DNA from: JANPJV01 sp031425695
GTDB lineage: Bacteria; Pseudomonadota; Gammaproteobacteria; Xanthomonadales; SZUA-5
Reading direction: 5' to 3'
Assembly (NCBI GenBank): GCA_031425695.1
Contig: JANPJV010000217.1
Span: 1 to 39,938 of the forward strand
DNA: 39,938 nucleotides
Shown piece by piece: positions 1 to 8,255 of the stretch. The notes under the pieces are model-generated. The model searched no databases, had not been told where the DNA came from, and saw only the letters and a program-made list of their open reading frames with translations. The stretch's first letter is position 1, and every line of letters starts with the position of its first letter. Made by a program: the position numbers and the translations under genes.

Positions 1-337
1 TCATGGACGCTCTTTTGCAGACTTATCGTCCGCTCAAGCGCCCACACAAGACACTCCGAATCCGTTTTTAAAGAACCTTGGCAGCCGAGCCGCCTTTCCC
101 GCCTCACCAGCATCTCGCCGGGTGAGCCAACCATCATATCTTAGAAATCGTGAGAGTCAACACCTCGCTCTCACTTTCTTCGTTTGCGACAGGATTCATT
201 CAGTCGCAGCCTCTCGCCAACACGTCGGCTTGAGGGAGGCGCACGCTACCTTCGCCGGGCTGAGCTTAGGCTCTACAGTTTGGCCATCGACTCCACCCCT
301 ATCCAATCTGGACCCAACACACTTGTCAGCTACCGAC
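1..337. other. Left edge and region upstream of uvrA
   Basis: No complete gene is supported here. A plus-strand frame open from the window edge ends with TAA at 69-71; it includes an ATG at 3-5 and could be the last 22 codons of a gene that starts outside the window, but I do not recognise the product. From the GTG at 122 the uvrA frame is open, but the residues encoded before about position 338 do not resemble UvrA, so I read this stretch as the uvrA leader and promoter region. I found no convincing -35/-10 pair and no LexA-type operator. Confidence 0.3.
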
Positions 338-3193
338 TTGAAGCCTGCCGCCGGCCTCACCCATATCCGCATCCGCGGCGCACGGACGCACAATCTGAAG
401 AACATCTCGCTGGATCTGCCGCGCGACCAACTGATCGTGATCACCGGGCTGTCCGGGTCCGGCAAGAGCTCGCTCGCGTTCGACACCATTTATGCGGAGG
501 GCCAGCGCCGCTATGTGGAATCGCTGAGCTCGTACGCACGGCAGTTCCTTTCGATGATGGAAAAGCCTGACGTCGACACCATCGAGGGTTTGTCGCCGGC
601 GATTTCGATCGAGCAGAAGTCGACTTCGCACAATCCGCGCTCGACGGTCGGTACGGTAACCGAGATCTACGACTATCTGCGCCTCCTCTATGCGCGCGTC
701 GGTACGCCGCATTGCCCCGAGCATGGAACTGCGCTTGCAGCGCAGACGGTGAGCCAGATGGTGGATGCCGCGCTCGCGCTGCCGGACGAGCATCGCTACA
801 TGCTGCTGGCGCCAGTGATCCGCGAGCGCAAGGGTGAGCACCTGCAAGTGATCGAACAATTGCGAGCGCAAGGATTCGTGCGTGTGCGCGTCAATGGAGT
901 GACTCACGAGATCGACTCGGTGCCGAAGCTGGCGCCGCGCAGCAAGCACAGCATAGAAGCGGTGGTCGATCGCTTCCGTCCGCGCGAGGATTTGAAGCAG
1001 CGATTGTCGGAGTCCTTCGAGACGGCGCTGCGCATTGGCGACGGGCTGGTCATCGTGGTCGATATGGATGTGGAGAACGCGCCGGACACACTGTACTCGG
1101 CGAAGTTCGCGTGCCCGATCTGCGATTACAGCCTGCAGGAGCTCGAGCCGCGCTTGTTCTCGTTCAATTCGCCGGTCGGCGCGTGCCCGAGCTGCGACGG
1201 CCTGGGTGTCACCCAGTTCTTCGATCCAGTGCGCGTGGTGTCCGATCCTGAGCGCGCGCTTTCAGCGGGCGCGATCCGCGGGTGGGATCGGCGCAACCCC
1301 TATTACTTCCAATTGCTGCAGGCACTCGCGCGCCACTATCGGTTCGATGTCGATGCGTCCTGGAAACAGTTGCCCGGCACCATCCGCGAGGCACTCCTGT
1401 TCGGTAGTGGCGGCGAGCTCATCGAGTTCCGTTACTTTGGCGAAGGCGCCAAGGGCGTGGTACGTCGGCATGCCTTCGAAGGCATCGTCACCAACCTGGA
1501 GCGTCGCTATCGGGAGACCGAGTCTGCGGCTGTGCGCGAGGAGCTCGCAAAGTACATCAGCCATCGCCCTTGTCCCGAGTGCGCGGGTGCGCGGCTCAAT
1601 CGTTCCGCGCGCAACGTGCGCGTGGGCGAGCGAGCGATCCACCAGTGCTCCGCGTTGCCGGTGGCCGTAGCGCTGGAAACCTTCGATACGCTGACCCTGC
1701 CCGGCTGGCGCGGCGAGATCGCCGCCAAGATCCTGAAGGAGATCCGGGAGCGATTGCGCTTCCTGTCGGATGTCGGCCTCGAGTACCTGACCCTCGAGCG
1801 CTCCGCCGAAAGCCTCTCCGGTGGAGAAGCGCAACGTATCCGTCTCGCAAGTCAGATCGGTGCGGGTCTGGTCGGGGTCATGTATGTACTCGACGAACCA
1901 TCGATTGGCCTGCACCAGCGTGACAACGAGCGGCTGCTCGGGACATTGCGGCGACTGCGCGATCTCGGCAACACCGTGATCGTCGTCGAGCACGATGAAG
2001 ACGCGATCCGCAGTGCGGATCATCTGGTCGACATTGGTCCGATGGCGGGCGTACATGGCGGTCGGGTCGTCGCCCAGGGCAGCCTGGCCGAGATCATGGC
2101 GGCGCCCGAATCGATCACCGGGCAGTACATGAGTGGCGCGCGCGCGATCGCGCGGCGTGGCAAGGTACGCAAGCCGGATCCGAAGCGCTGGCTGAAACTC
2201 CTCGGCGCCACCGGAAACAATCTCAAGAATGTCGACCTGGCAATTCCCGCAGGCTGCTTCGTCTGCGTCACGGGGGTGTCCGGCTCTGGGAAGTCGACGT
2301 TGATCAATGACACCCTGTTCCAAATTGCCGCGAAGGAGCTCAACGGCGCCTCGACCCGTCCAGCACCCTTTCGCGGCATCGAGGGCTTGCACCTGTTCGA
2401 CAAAGTGGTCGACATCGATCAGAGCCCGATCGGTCGCACGCCGCGCTCGAATCCGGCGACCTACACGGGCCTGTTCACGCCCATCCGCGAGCTCTATTCG
2501 CAGGTACCAGATTCGCGCGCCCGCGGCTACCTGCCCGGCCGCTTCAGCTTCAACGTCAAAGGCGGCCGCTGCGAGGCCTGTCAGGGCGACGGCCTGATCA
2601 AAGTGGAAATGCACTTCCTGCCGGACGTCTATGTTCCCTGCGATGTCTGCGGCGGCAAGCGCTACAACCGCGAGACGCTCGAAGTCCGTTACAAAGGGGT
2701 GTCGATCGCCGACGTGCTCGCGATGACGGTCGAGGATGCGCTGAACCTGTTCCAGCCGGTCCCGGCACTCGCACGCAAGTTGCAAACCTTGCAGGAAGTC
2801 GGACTGTCGTACATCACGCTGGGACAGTCGGCGACGACGCTGTCAGGCGGCGAGGCGCAGCGCGTGAAGCTCGCCACCGAGCTCAGCCGGCGCGATACCG
2901 GCAATACGCTCTACATCCTGGACGAGCCCACTACCGGGCTGCACTTCTACGACATCGAGCAACTGCTGGGCGTGCTCCACCAGCTGGTCGAGCGCGGCAA
3001 CACGGTGGTCGTGATCGAGCACAATCTCGACGTCATCAAGACCGCCGATTGGGTGATCGATCTTGGCCCCGAGGGTGGCGACGGCGGTGGCGACATCATT
3101 GCCGTCGGCGCGCCGGAGACGATCGCGCGCGACAAGCGCTCGCATACCGGGCGGTTCTTGAAAGCGATGCTCGGGTCGACGAAGCTTACGTAG
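338..3193 (+). CDS. uvrA: UvrABC excinuclease ATPase subunit UvrA
   Basis: UvrA is the damage-recognition ATPase of nucleotide excision repair; it works as a dimer with UvrB on DNA. The protein has two ABC ATPase halves. Walker A motifs GLSGSGKSS (about residues 37-45) and GVSGSGKST lie in the two halves, each half has an LSGGEAQR signature, and the Walker B motifs are VLDEPSIGLH and ILDEPTTGLH. Two zinc modules are visible: CPIC...CPSC in the first half and CEAC...CDVC in the second. The frame is open back to a GTG at 122, but UvrA homology begins at THIRIRGARTHNLKN. There is no in-frame ATG before that point, so a TTG at 338 (951 aa, close to the 940 aa of E. coli) or at 323 is the likely start. 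Neither has a clear Shine-Dalgarno, so the exact start is uncertain. The stop codon lies inside a repeat element. Confidence 0.96.
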   Translation: MKPAAGLTHIRIRGARTHNLKNISLDLPRDQLIVITGLSGSGKSSLAFDTIYAEGQRRYVESLSSYARQFLSMMEKPDVDTIEGLSPAISIEQKSTSHNPRSTVGTVTEIYDYLRLLYARVGTPHCPEHGTALAAQTVSQMVDAALALPDEHRYMLLAPVIRERKGEHLQVIEQLRAQGFVRVRVNGVTHEIDSVPKLAPRSKHSIEAVVDRFRPREDLKQRLSESFETALRIGDGLVIVVDMDVENAPDTLYSAKFACPICDYSLQELEPRLFSFNSPVGACPSCDGLGVTQFFDPVRVVSDPERALSAGAIRGWDRRNPYYFQLLQALARHYRFDVDASWKQLPGTIREALLFGSGGELIEFRYFGEGAKGVVRRHAFEGIVTNLERRYRETESAAVREELAKYISHRPCPECAGARLNRSARNVRVGERAIHQCSALPVAVALETFDTLTLPGWRGEIAAKILKEIRERLRFLSDVGLEYLTLERSAESLSGGEAQRIRLASQIGAGLVGVMYVLDEPSIGLHQRDNERLLGTLRRLRDLGNTVIVVEHDEDAIRSADHLVDIGPMAGVHGGRVVAQGSLAEIMAAPESITGQYMSGARAIARRGKVRKPDPKRWLKLLGATGNNLKNVDLAIPAGCFVCVTGVSGSGKSTLINDTLFQIAAKELNGASTRPAPFRGIEGLHLFDKVVDIDQSPIGRTPRSNPATYTGLFTPIRELYSQVPDSRARGYLPGRFSFNVKGGRCEACQGDGLIKVEMHFLPDVYVPCDVCGGKRYNRETLEVRYKGVSIADVLAMTVEDALNLFQPVPALARKLQTLQEVGLSYITLGQSATTLSGGEAQRVKLATELSRRDTGNTLYILDEPTTGLHFYDIEQLLGVLHQLVERGNTVVVIEHNLDVIKTADWVIDLGPEGGDGGGDIIAVGAPETIARDKRSHTGRFLKAMLGSTKLT

Positions 3194-3263
3194 CCCGCAG
3201 TGCGCGAAGCGCTCTGCGGGGAAAGCGCGCCAGAAGCGCCGCAGAGCTGCTTCGCAGCACTAC
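3190..3263. repeat. REP-like inverted pair between uvrA and the response regulator
   Basis: Two GTAG-headed repeats face each other. The left arm starts GTAGCCCGCAG at 3190 and the right arm ends with CTAC at 3263. The inner arms CTCTGCGG and CCGCAGAG pair. The GTAG of the left copy contains the uvrA stop codon (3191-3193). It lies between convergent genes and could act as a transcript-end hairpin on both strands. Assignment to a REP-type family is by the GTAG head and palindromic form only. Confidence 0.7.
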
Positions 3264-3266
3264 GGC

Positions 3267-3935
3267 CTACCGCTTGCCTCCGTGCCCCTGTCCCTGCACC
3301 AATCCCAGCTCGAGCGCCTTGAGGACGGCGCGCGTGCGATCGCGCACGCCGAGTTTGGACAGAATATTGGAGACGTGGTTCTTGACCGTGCCCTCGGCCA
3401 CATCCAATGAGCGCGCGATCTCCTTGTTGGAGTACCCACCTGACATCAGGCGCAGGATTTCGGTCTCGCGCTCGGTCAGCGGATCGGGCTCATCGAGGCT
3501 GGCGAATTTGTTCTCGAGATGGCTCACACCGCGCAGCAGGCGGTCGGTCAGGCCAGGCTGGACCAGTGATCCGCCGGCCGCGACCACCTTGATCGCGTTG
3601 ACCAGCTGGTCGAGCGAGACGTCTTTCAGCAGGAAGCCGCGCGCACCGGCACGCAAGCCGTTGAGCACCAGCTGATCTTCGTCGAAGGTGGTGAGGATGA
3701 TGGTCGGCGGCAGCTGACCGGAGCGCGACAGGTGCTCCAGCACCTCGAGTCCGGATTTGCCGGGCATGCGCAGGTCGAGCAGCACTACATCGGGATTGAC
3801 GCGCGGGATCTCGGCGATGGCCTCGTCGCCATCGCGCGCCTCGCCGATCACCTGGACTGAATCGGACAGCTCCAGCAGGCTGCGCACGCCCTGGCGCACC
3901 AGGGTTTGGTCGTCGACCAGAAAAACTCGGATCAT
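3267..3935 (-). CDS. NarL/FixJ-family response regulator
   Basis: A 222-residue two-component response regulator. The receiver domain covers about residues 1-120, with acidic residues DD at 8-9, phospho-acceptor D54 in VLLDLRMPG and the conserved lysine in LLKD. The C-terminal LuxR-type helix-turn-helix covers about 155-215 (LTERETEILRLMSGGYSNKEIA, then GTVKNHVSNILSKL). It should bind DNA when phosphorylated by the kinase encoded just upstream on the same strand. The ATG at 3933-3935 lies inside a 5-bp duplication left by a mobile element, and its only Shine-Dalgarno candidate, GAGG, is in the element's terminal repeat 8 nt before the ATG. The regulated genes are unknown. DesR- and LiaR-type regulators are the nearest recognisable relatives. 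Confidence 0.93.
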   Translation of the reverse strand: MIRVFLVDDQTLVRQGVRSLLELSDSVQVIGEARDGDEAIAEIPRVNPDVVLLDLRMPGKSGLEVLEHLSRSGQLPPTIILTTFDEDQLVLNGLRAGARGFLLKDVSLDQLVNAIKVVAAGGSLVQPGLTDRLLRGVSHLENKFASLDEPDPLTERETEILRLMSGGYSNKEIARSLDVAEGTVKNHVSNILSKLGVRDRTRAVLKALELGLVQGQGHGGKR

Positions 3936-4171
3936 CCTAGAAACCTCAGTTGGACTGGGTGGAGTGTGCGGTTATGGGGGTGCAGGGCAAGGCGCAACGA
4001 GGCGGAATTGCTCTTCTATTCCAACAAGTTGCAACGCAGCCATGCGCCGCCAGAACCGTGCAATCCGCCCGGTAGCGAAAATCGGCCGACGCGTGCGCCG
4101 GTGCAGGTGCGCAACACAGCAAGATTCATGGCCTTATTCGTCGCGTGCAGCGGTCAACTGGGGTTTCTAGG
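3936..4171. mobile_element. 236-bp MITE with IS1380-like ends and 5-bp target duplication
   Basis: The left end CCTAGAAACCTCAGTTG (3936-3952) and right end CAACTGGGGTTTCTAGG (4155-4171) are inverted copies, 16 of 17 positions matching. ATCAT directly flanks both ends (3931-3935 and 4172-4176), as expected for a 5-bp target duplication. There is no transposase-sized frame inside. From memory, IS1380-family elements such as ISEcp1 start with CCTAGA-like ends and make 5-bp duplications, so this looks like a non-autonomous derivative of that family. It sits exactly between the kinase stop and the regulator start. Confidence 0.85.
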
Positions 4172-4172
4172 A

Positions 4173-5327
4173 TCATGACTTGCTCTCCAAAGGTAAGCGC
4201 GCGAGTACCACGAATCCGAATCCAGGACGGGTTTCGATATCCAATGATCCTCCGAATATCTCCAGGCGTTCGCGCATTCCGGTCAAGCCATTTCCCGCCT
4301 TGACCTTGTCGGCGCCGCGGCCGTCGTCGCGCGCGACCAGTTCGACATCATCGCCGTCGAGCGAAAACTCCAGCCACAGATTGCGCGCGCGCGCGTGACG
4401 CATGGTGTTGGTGAGGATTTCCTGGGTGAGCCGCACCAGTACCTGGGCGCGGCGCGCGTCGGCAACACGGAAGGGATCAGGCAGCTTGAGGTGGACGCTG
4501 GGTGCCGGCGCGGAGGCGACCAGGTCACGCAGCGTCTTGTCGAGGTCCACGGTATCACTGCCGCGTAGAGCCGACACGACCTGGCGCACGTCGGCGAGCA
4601 GCAGCTTGCTGACCGATTGCGCCTGTTTGACGTGTTCGAGCGCCTTGCCGCTGGTGAGGTGCGTGGCGACTTCGAGGTTGAGGGTCAGCGCAGTCAGGTG
4701 GTGGCCAACGACATCATGCAGCTCGCGCGAGATGCGCAGGCGCTCGCCCGCACGCTCGCCCTCGGCCAGCAGGAGCTGGGTGGCGCGCAGTTCCGAGTTC
4801 ACCACGCGCAGTTCCTCACGTGCCTCGGTCTGGCGCCGCGCCACGAAAGAGGTGATGAAGGTGAGCATCCCCAGGCTCAAGTACAAGCCCACCTGCAATG
4901 CAGCGTCGAACACACTGAAGTCCGAGCGTGAGAGGAAAATCGGGAACATGGCGAAATTCTGCACCAGCAGCCAGATGACGCCGTAAGTCAGCGGCATCAC
5001 CCAGGGCAGCAAGCTGGCACTCACCATGAGCAGGATTGCGCCGATCCCCGCACCGGTGAGATTGCCGACGGTGAGCGCCGAGCCCGTCATGAGCAGTTGG
5101 CAGGCAAGATAGACCCAGCGCCGATTGCTGCCATCCATTTCGCGCGTCAGCGCCCAATAGGCGCCACCGAACAGGACGTAAGCGAGCATGACGGCGCCGA
5201 CTCGCAACTCTCCACCGGGCAGCGACAGGCGCGGCATGAAGGGCAAGGTGATGCCGACGCAGGCCCAGGTAAAGAGGCCCGCGTAATGGAGCAACTCGCT
5301 CTGACCCAAGCTTTGCGGGAAGCGCAT
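4173..5327 (-). CDS. Sensor histidine kinase, HisKA_3 type, partner of the NarL-type regulator
   Basis: A 384-residue membrane histidine kinase. Residues about 15-165 hold five or six hydrophobic segments with very short loops, so it probably senses within or near the membrane. A short coiled stretch follows (about 165-195), then the HisKA_3 dimerisation helix with phospho-accepting H204 in ISRELHDVVGHH, and a HATPase domain with N-box TQEILTNTMRHA, G1 box DDGRG and G2-like GNGLTGMRERL. This is the DesK/LiaS-like class that pairs with NarL-type regulators, and such a regulator is encoded downstream on the same strand. Removing the intervening element and one target duplication would leave the kinase stop and regulator start overlapping as ATGA, so the pair was probably translationally coupled. 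The ligand is unknown. Confidence 0.92.
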   Translation of the reverse strand: MRFPQSLGQSELLHYAGLFTWACVGITLPFMPRLSLPGGELRVGAVMLAYVLFGGAYWALTREMDGSNRRWVYLACQLLMTGSALTVGNLTGAGIGAILLMVSASLLPWVMPLTYGVIWLLVQNFAMFPIFLSRSDFSVFDAALQVGLYLSLGMLTFITSFVARRQTEAREELRVVNSELRATQLLLAEGERAGERLRISRELHDVVGHHLTALTLNLEVATHLTSGKALEHVKQAQSVSKLLLADVRQVVSALRGSDTVDLDKTLRDLVASAPAPSVHLKLPDPFRVADARRAQVLVRLTQEILTNTMRHARARNLWLEFSLDGDDVELVARDDGRGADKVKAGNGLTGMRERLEIFGGSLDIETRPGFGFVVLARLPLESKS

Positions 5328-5584
5328 CGTGAGCAGACCAGGATCTCGAAAAAATCAGTGGGAAAGGCCGAAAAGGCAGGCGCGGCGTGGCCTTCTCCGT
5401 AGCCCGATGCAGGCTAACCTTCGCCGGCCCCCGGGGGAAATTCCATAAGTCACGAGGGTGCCCGCGGTGCCCACACCGGCAACCTCGCCCTGACGCAAGG
5501 CTGAGCGTGCATAATCGCAGGTCTCGCCCGCAGCTGCGGTCCGAGTCCCCTGTCTACCTCCAGCCGACGAGACCAACCGCCGCG
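5328..5584. promoter_or_regulatory. Divergent control region of the kinase and the GNAT-min cluster
   Basis: A 257-bp gap between divergent genes. On the plus strand a good -10 hexamer CATAAT lies at 5510-5515, about 70 nt before the acetyltransferase ATG, but no clear -35 is seen. A lone GTAGCCCGATGCAGGCT fragment near 5399 resembles half of the REP-like repeats elsewhere in the window. The promoter call rests only on the -10 match and position. Confidence 0.4.
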
Positions 5585-6184
5585 ATGCCCCTGGTCCTGC
5601 GCGATATTGACGCCGATGAACTGGATGCCGCCCTGGCACTCAACAACGCAGCGGGCCCCGGCATCATTCCGATCGATCGCGCCCGCATGGTGCAGTTGTT
5701 CGAGGTCGCGCGCTACTTTCGAGTGGCCCTGTTCAATGGTGAGATTGCCGGTTTCCAGATCGGTTTGACCCCCGAAGCGCGCTACGACAGCCCCAATTTT
5801 CTCTGGTTCCGCGAACACCACGACGACTTTCTCTACATCGATCGCATCGTCATCGATTCGCGCTTTCGCCGCCATGGAATCGGCCGCGTCTTCTATGCCG
5901 ACGTGCTGAGCTTCGCCGAAGTGCGCTACCCCCTGCTGACCTGCGAGGTCTTCATCGAGCCGCGCGACGACGTGTCGCTGGTGTTCTTTGGGACCAATGG
6001 CTTTCATGAAGTCGGCCAACAGATCTTGCACAACGGCCGTCGTGTGAGCTTGATGATCAAGGAGATGAAGGCCTATCCCTTCGTCCAGGCGACCTATCAC
6101 ACTCCCGGTGGACCGGATTTGCCCGGCGATCTCGGACGTGACCGCCTGAGCGTCGGCGGCGAAGCGATGAAGAGGCAAGCCTGA
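5585..6184 (+). CDS. GNAT-family N-acetyltransferase
   Basis: A 199-residue acetyltransferase-like protein. The acetyl-CoA binding signature is RFRRHGIGRVFY, about residues 97-108, preceded by the typical strand LYIDRIVID and followed by NGFHEVGQQ. The chosen ATG at 5585 starts the recognisable fold (MPLVLRDIDADELDAALALN); the frame is open further upstream, but those residues look like leader. Its TGA overlaps the minC ATG (TGATG), so the two genes are probably co-transcribed and translationally coupled. The substrate cannot be told from sequence, and a role in division is only suggested by the linkage. Confidence 0.85.
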   Translation: MPLVLRDIDADELDAALALNNAAGPGIIPIDRARMVQLFEVARYFRVALFNGEIAGFQIGLTPEARYDSPNFLWFREHHDDFLYIDRIVIDSRFRRHGIGRVFYADVLSFAEVRYPLLTCEVFIEPRDDVSLVFFGTNGFHEVGQQILHNGRRVSLMIKEMKAYPFVQATYHTPGGPDLPGDLGRDRLSVGGEAMKRQA

Positions 6185-7044
6185 TGGCTGCGAATGCTTC
6201 AGGCGCCCGCGCCGAGCCTGCGTTCGAGCTGCGCTCCGGCCAATTCTCGTTGATGCTCTTGAGCATTCGCCGCCTCAACGCAAACGAGCTGCAATCGGCC
6301 CTGGCCGACCATGTCGCGCAGGCGCCGGCGTTGCTGCAGGGCGCTGCGGTCGTGCTCGACTTGAGTGCGCTCGATGCGCTGCCCAACTTTGCCCGTCTCG
6401 GTGACCTGATCGCCCGCATCCAGGCCGCCGGCCTGCGCTGCCTGGCGCTTGCCGAAAGCCCGGGCGTGGAGAGCCTTGCGCACTCAGTGGGCCTGCCGAC
6501 GCTCGGCGTCGACCGCAAACGCGCGCGCCGGGATGCGCAGAAGGAATCACCCGTGGCGCATGCGCCAGCACCGGAGCCGGCAGCGGTCACCGCGCGCGAG
6601 CCGGCGCGATCTCACGCATTTCGTGATCCGGAAACGGCGCCGCTGCCACTGTCGAGCGAGCCGCCACGGACCAGCAATCCGCGTCCTGGTCCGACCGAGG
6701 CTGCCGTCAGCCAAGGCCCGCTGGTCCTGCCTGGACCGATCCGTTCGGGCCAGCAGATCTACGCGCGCGGTCGCGACCTGATCATCACCGGCCCGGTCAG
6801 CGCCGGGGCGGAAGTCGCGGCCGACGGCTGTGTGCACGTCTACGGCCGCCTGAGCGGCAAGGCACTCGCCGGCGCGTCGGGTGATTTGCGTGCTCGGGTG
6901 TATTGCCTCAGCTTCGCCGCCGAGCTGGTCTCGATTGCAGGAAATTTCAAGGTATTCGAAGCGGCGTCGCGAGAGATCGCCGGCAAGGCCGTCGAAATCT
7001 TTCTCGACGACGGACGTCTCGATATCCGTCCGTTGGCGTTGTAG
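6184..7044 (+). CDS. minC: Septum-site determining protein MinC
   Basis: MinC inhibits FtsZ assembly away from mid-cell and is carried to the membrane by MinD. The N-terminal FtsZ-interacting domain spans about residues 10-115 (FELRSGQFSLMLLSIRRL to LGV). The C-terminal beta-helix domain spans about 178-286, with the hallmark stretch IRSGQQIYARGRDLIITG, then DLRARVYCLSFAAELVSIAG, which would bind MinD. The two are joined by an Ala/Pro-rich linker of roughly 60 residues, which makes the protein (286 aa) longer than the 231 aa of E. coli. The ATG overlaps the stop of the upstream acetyltransferase. minD and minE follow on the same strand. Confidence 0.96.
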   Translation: MAANASGARAEPAFELRSGQFSLMLLSIRRLNANELQSALADHVAQAPALLQGAAVVLDLSALDALPNFARLGDLIARIQAAGLRCLALAESPGVESLAHSVGLPTLGVDRKRARRDAQKESPVAHAPAPEPAAVTAREPARSHAFRDPETAPLPLSSEPPRTSNPRPGPTEAAVSQGPLVLPGPIRSGQQIYARGRDLIITGPVSAGAEVAADGCVHVYGRLSGKALAGASGDLRARVYCLSFAAELVSIAGNFKVFEAASREIAGKAVEIFLDDGRLDIRPLAL

Positions 7045-7059
7045 TTCCAAGGATCGAGA

Positions 7060-7078
7060 ACGGGTCATCCTGACCCGT
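7060..7078 (+). promoter_or_regulatory. Hairpin between minC and minD
   Basis: A perfect 8-bp stem, ACGGGTCA (7060-7067) and TGACCCGT (7071-7078), encloses a TCC loop in the 78-nt gap between minC and minD. There is no immediate T-run. It could be a weak transcript end or RNA processing site that lowers minD/minE relative to minC, or mark a separate minD message; this is inference. A 10-bp palindrome TTGGTACCAA lies nearer minD at about 7102-7111. Confidence 0.5.
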
Positions 7079-7122
7079 GTCGATACGAATGGGTTTTAGC
7101 AATTGGTACCAAGGGAGTAGCA

Positions 7123-7932
7123 GTGGGCGAAATCATCGTAGTCACATCGGGCAAGGGCGGCGTCGGCAAGACCACCACCAGTGCGAGCCTGGCTTGCGGC
7201 TTTGCAGCCAAAGGCAAGAAAACCGCAGTGGTCGACTTCGACATTGGCCTGCGCAATCTCGACCTGATCATGGGTTGCGAGCGCCGGGTGGTCTACGATT
7301 TCGTCAACGTCATTCACGGCGACTGCACGCTCAAGCAGGCGCTGATTCGCGACAAGCGCTTCGACAATCTGTACGTGCTCGCGGCCTCGCAGACCAAGGA
7401 CAAGGACGCGCTGACCCAGGATGGCGTCGAGCGCGTGATCGACCAGCTGCGTGCCGACTTCGACATCGTCATCTGCGATTCGCCGGCCGGCATTGAGCGT
7501 GGCGCCTTCTACGCGATGTACTTCGCCGATCGTGCCGTGGTCGTGGTCAACCCTGAAGTGTCATCGGTGCGCGATTCCGACCGCGTGCTCGGCATCATGT
7601 CGAGCAAGTCGCGCCGCGCCGAGCAGGGCCAGACCTCGGTCAAGGAGCATCTGCTGTTGACTCGCTATGCGCCCGATCGCGTGGAAAAGGGCGACATGAT
7701 GAGCGTCGCCGATGTCGAGGAGATCCTCGGCGTCAAGGTGATCGGCGTCATCCCGGAAGCACCGGAAGTCCTCTCGGCCTCCAACTCCGGCGTGCCGGTG
7801 ATCCTCGACGAGAATGCCGATGCCGGCCAGGCCTATGGCGATGCGGTGGCGCGCCTGCTCGGCGAAGATCGTCCCATGCGCTTCATCGAGCCGAAGCGCA
7901 AAGGCTTTTTCCAGCGCATGTTCGGGAGCTGA
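7123..7932 (+). CDS. minD: Septum-site determining ATPase MinD
   Basis: MinD is a membrane-cycling ATPase of the ParA/MinD class that recruits MinC and is released by MinE. The deviant Walker A motif SGKGGVGKTTTSA starts near residue 9, the switch region VDFDIGLRNLDLIMG follows at about 38-52, and ICDSPAGIERG is the Walker B region. The C-terminal end RKGFFQRMFGS is the amphipathic membrane-targeting helix. Its length of 269 aa matches the family. Translation starts with GTG at 7123, supported by AGGGAG five nt upstream. minE follows after 2 nt, so the two are co-translated. Confidence 0.98.
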   Translation: MGEIIVVTSGKGGVGKTTTSASLACGFAAKGKKTAVVDFDIGLRNLDLIMGCERRVVYDFVNVIHGDCTLKQALIRDKRFDNLYVLAASQTKDKDALTQDGVERVIDQLRADFDIVICDSPAGIERGAFYAMYFADRAVVVVNPEVSSVRDSDRVLGIMSSKSRRAEQGQTSVKEHLLLTRYAPDRVEKGDMMSVADVEEILGVKVIGVIPEAPEVLSASNSGVPVILDENADAGQAYGDAVARLLGEDRPMRFIEPKRKGFFQRMFGS

Positions 7933-7934
7933 TC

Positions 7935-8195
7935 ATGGGCCTGTTCGACCTGTTCAAGTCAAAGCCGAAGAACACGGCAAAGACGGCGAAGGAACGACTG
8001 CTGATCATCGTCGCGCAGGAGCGCGGCGCGAGCGCGGCGCCCGACTACCTGCCGCTGCTCAAGCGCGAGTTGCTGGCGGTGATCCGTAAATACGTCAACG
8101 TCGATCCGGATGCGGTCAACGTCCATGTCGAACAGGACGGCGACCAGGAAGTCCTCTCGCTTTCAGTGACGCTGCCGGACAAGGACCAGAGCTGA
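7935..8195 (+). CDS. minE: Cell division topological specificity factor MinE
   Basis: MinE stimulates the MinD ATPase and makes the Min system oscillate. At 86 residues it has the normal length. The N-terminal membrane-binding start MGLFDLFKSK is followed by the MinD-contact helix with AKERLLIIVAQERG (about 18-31) and the dimerisation domain ending in LSLSVTLPDK. The ATG lies 2 nt after the minD stop and its ribosome site GGGAGC is within the end of minD. Confidence 0.97.
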   Translation: MGLFDLFKSKPKNTAKTAKERLLIIVAQERGASAAPDYLPLLKRELLAVIRKYVNVDPDAVNVHVEQDGDQEVLSLSVTLPDKDQS

Positions 8196-8255
8196 GGCGT
8201 GCACGTAGCTCACGTTGCGCCCGCGCAGTGTTTGATCTGACGCAACAGCCGGGTT

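Noticed and set aside
5387..5584. Upstream extension of the acetyltransferase frame
   Set aside because: The residues do not resemble a GNAT start and the stretch contains the -10 element CATAAT.
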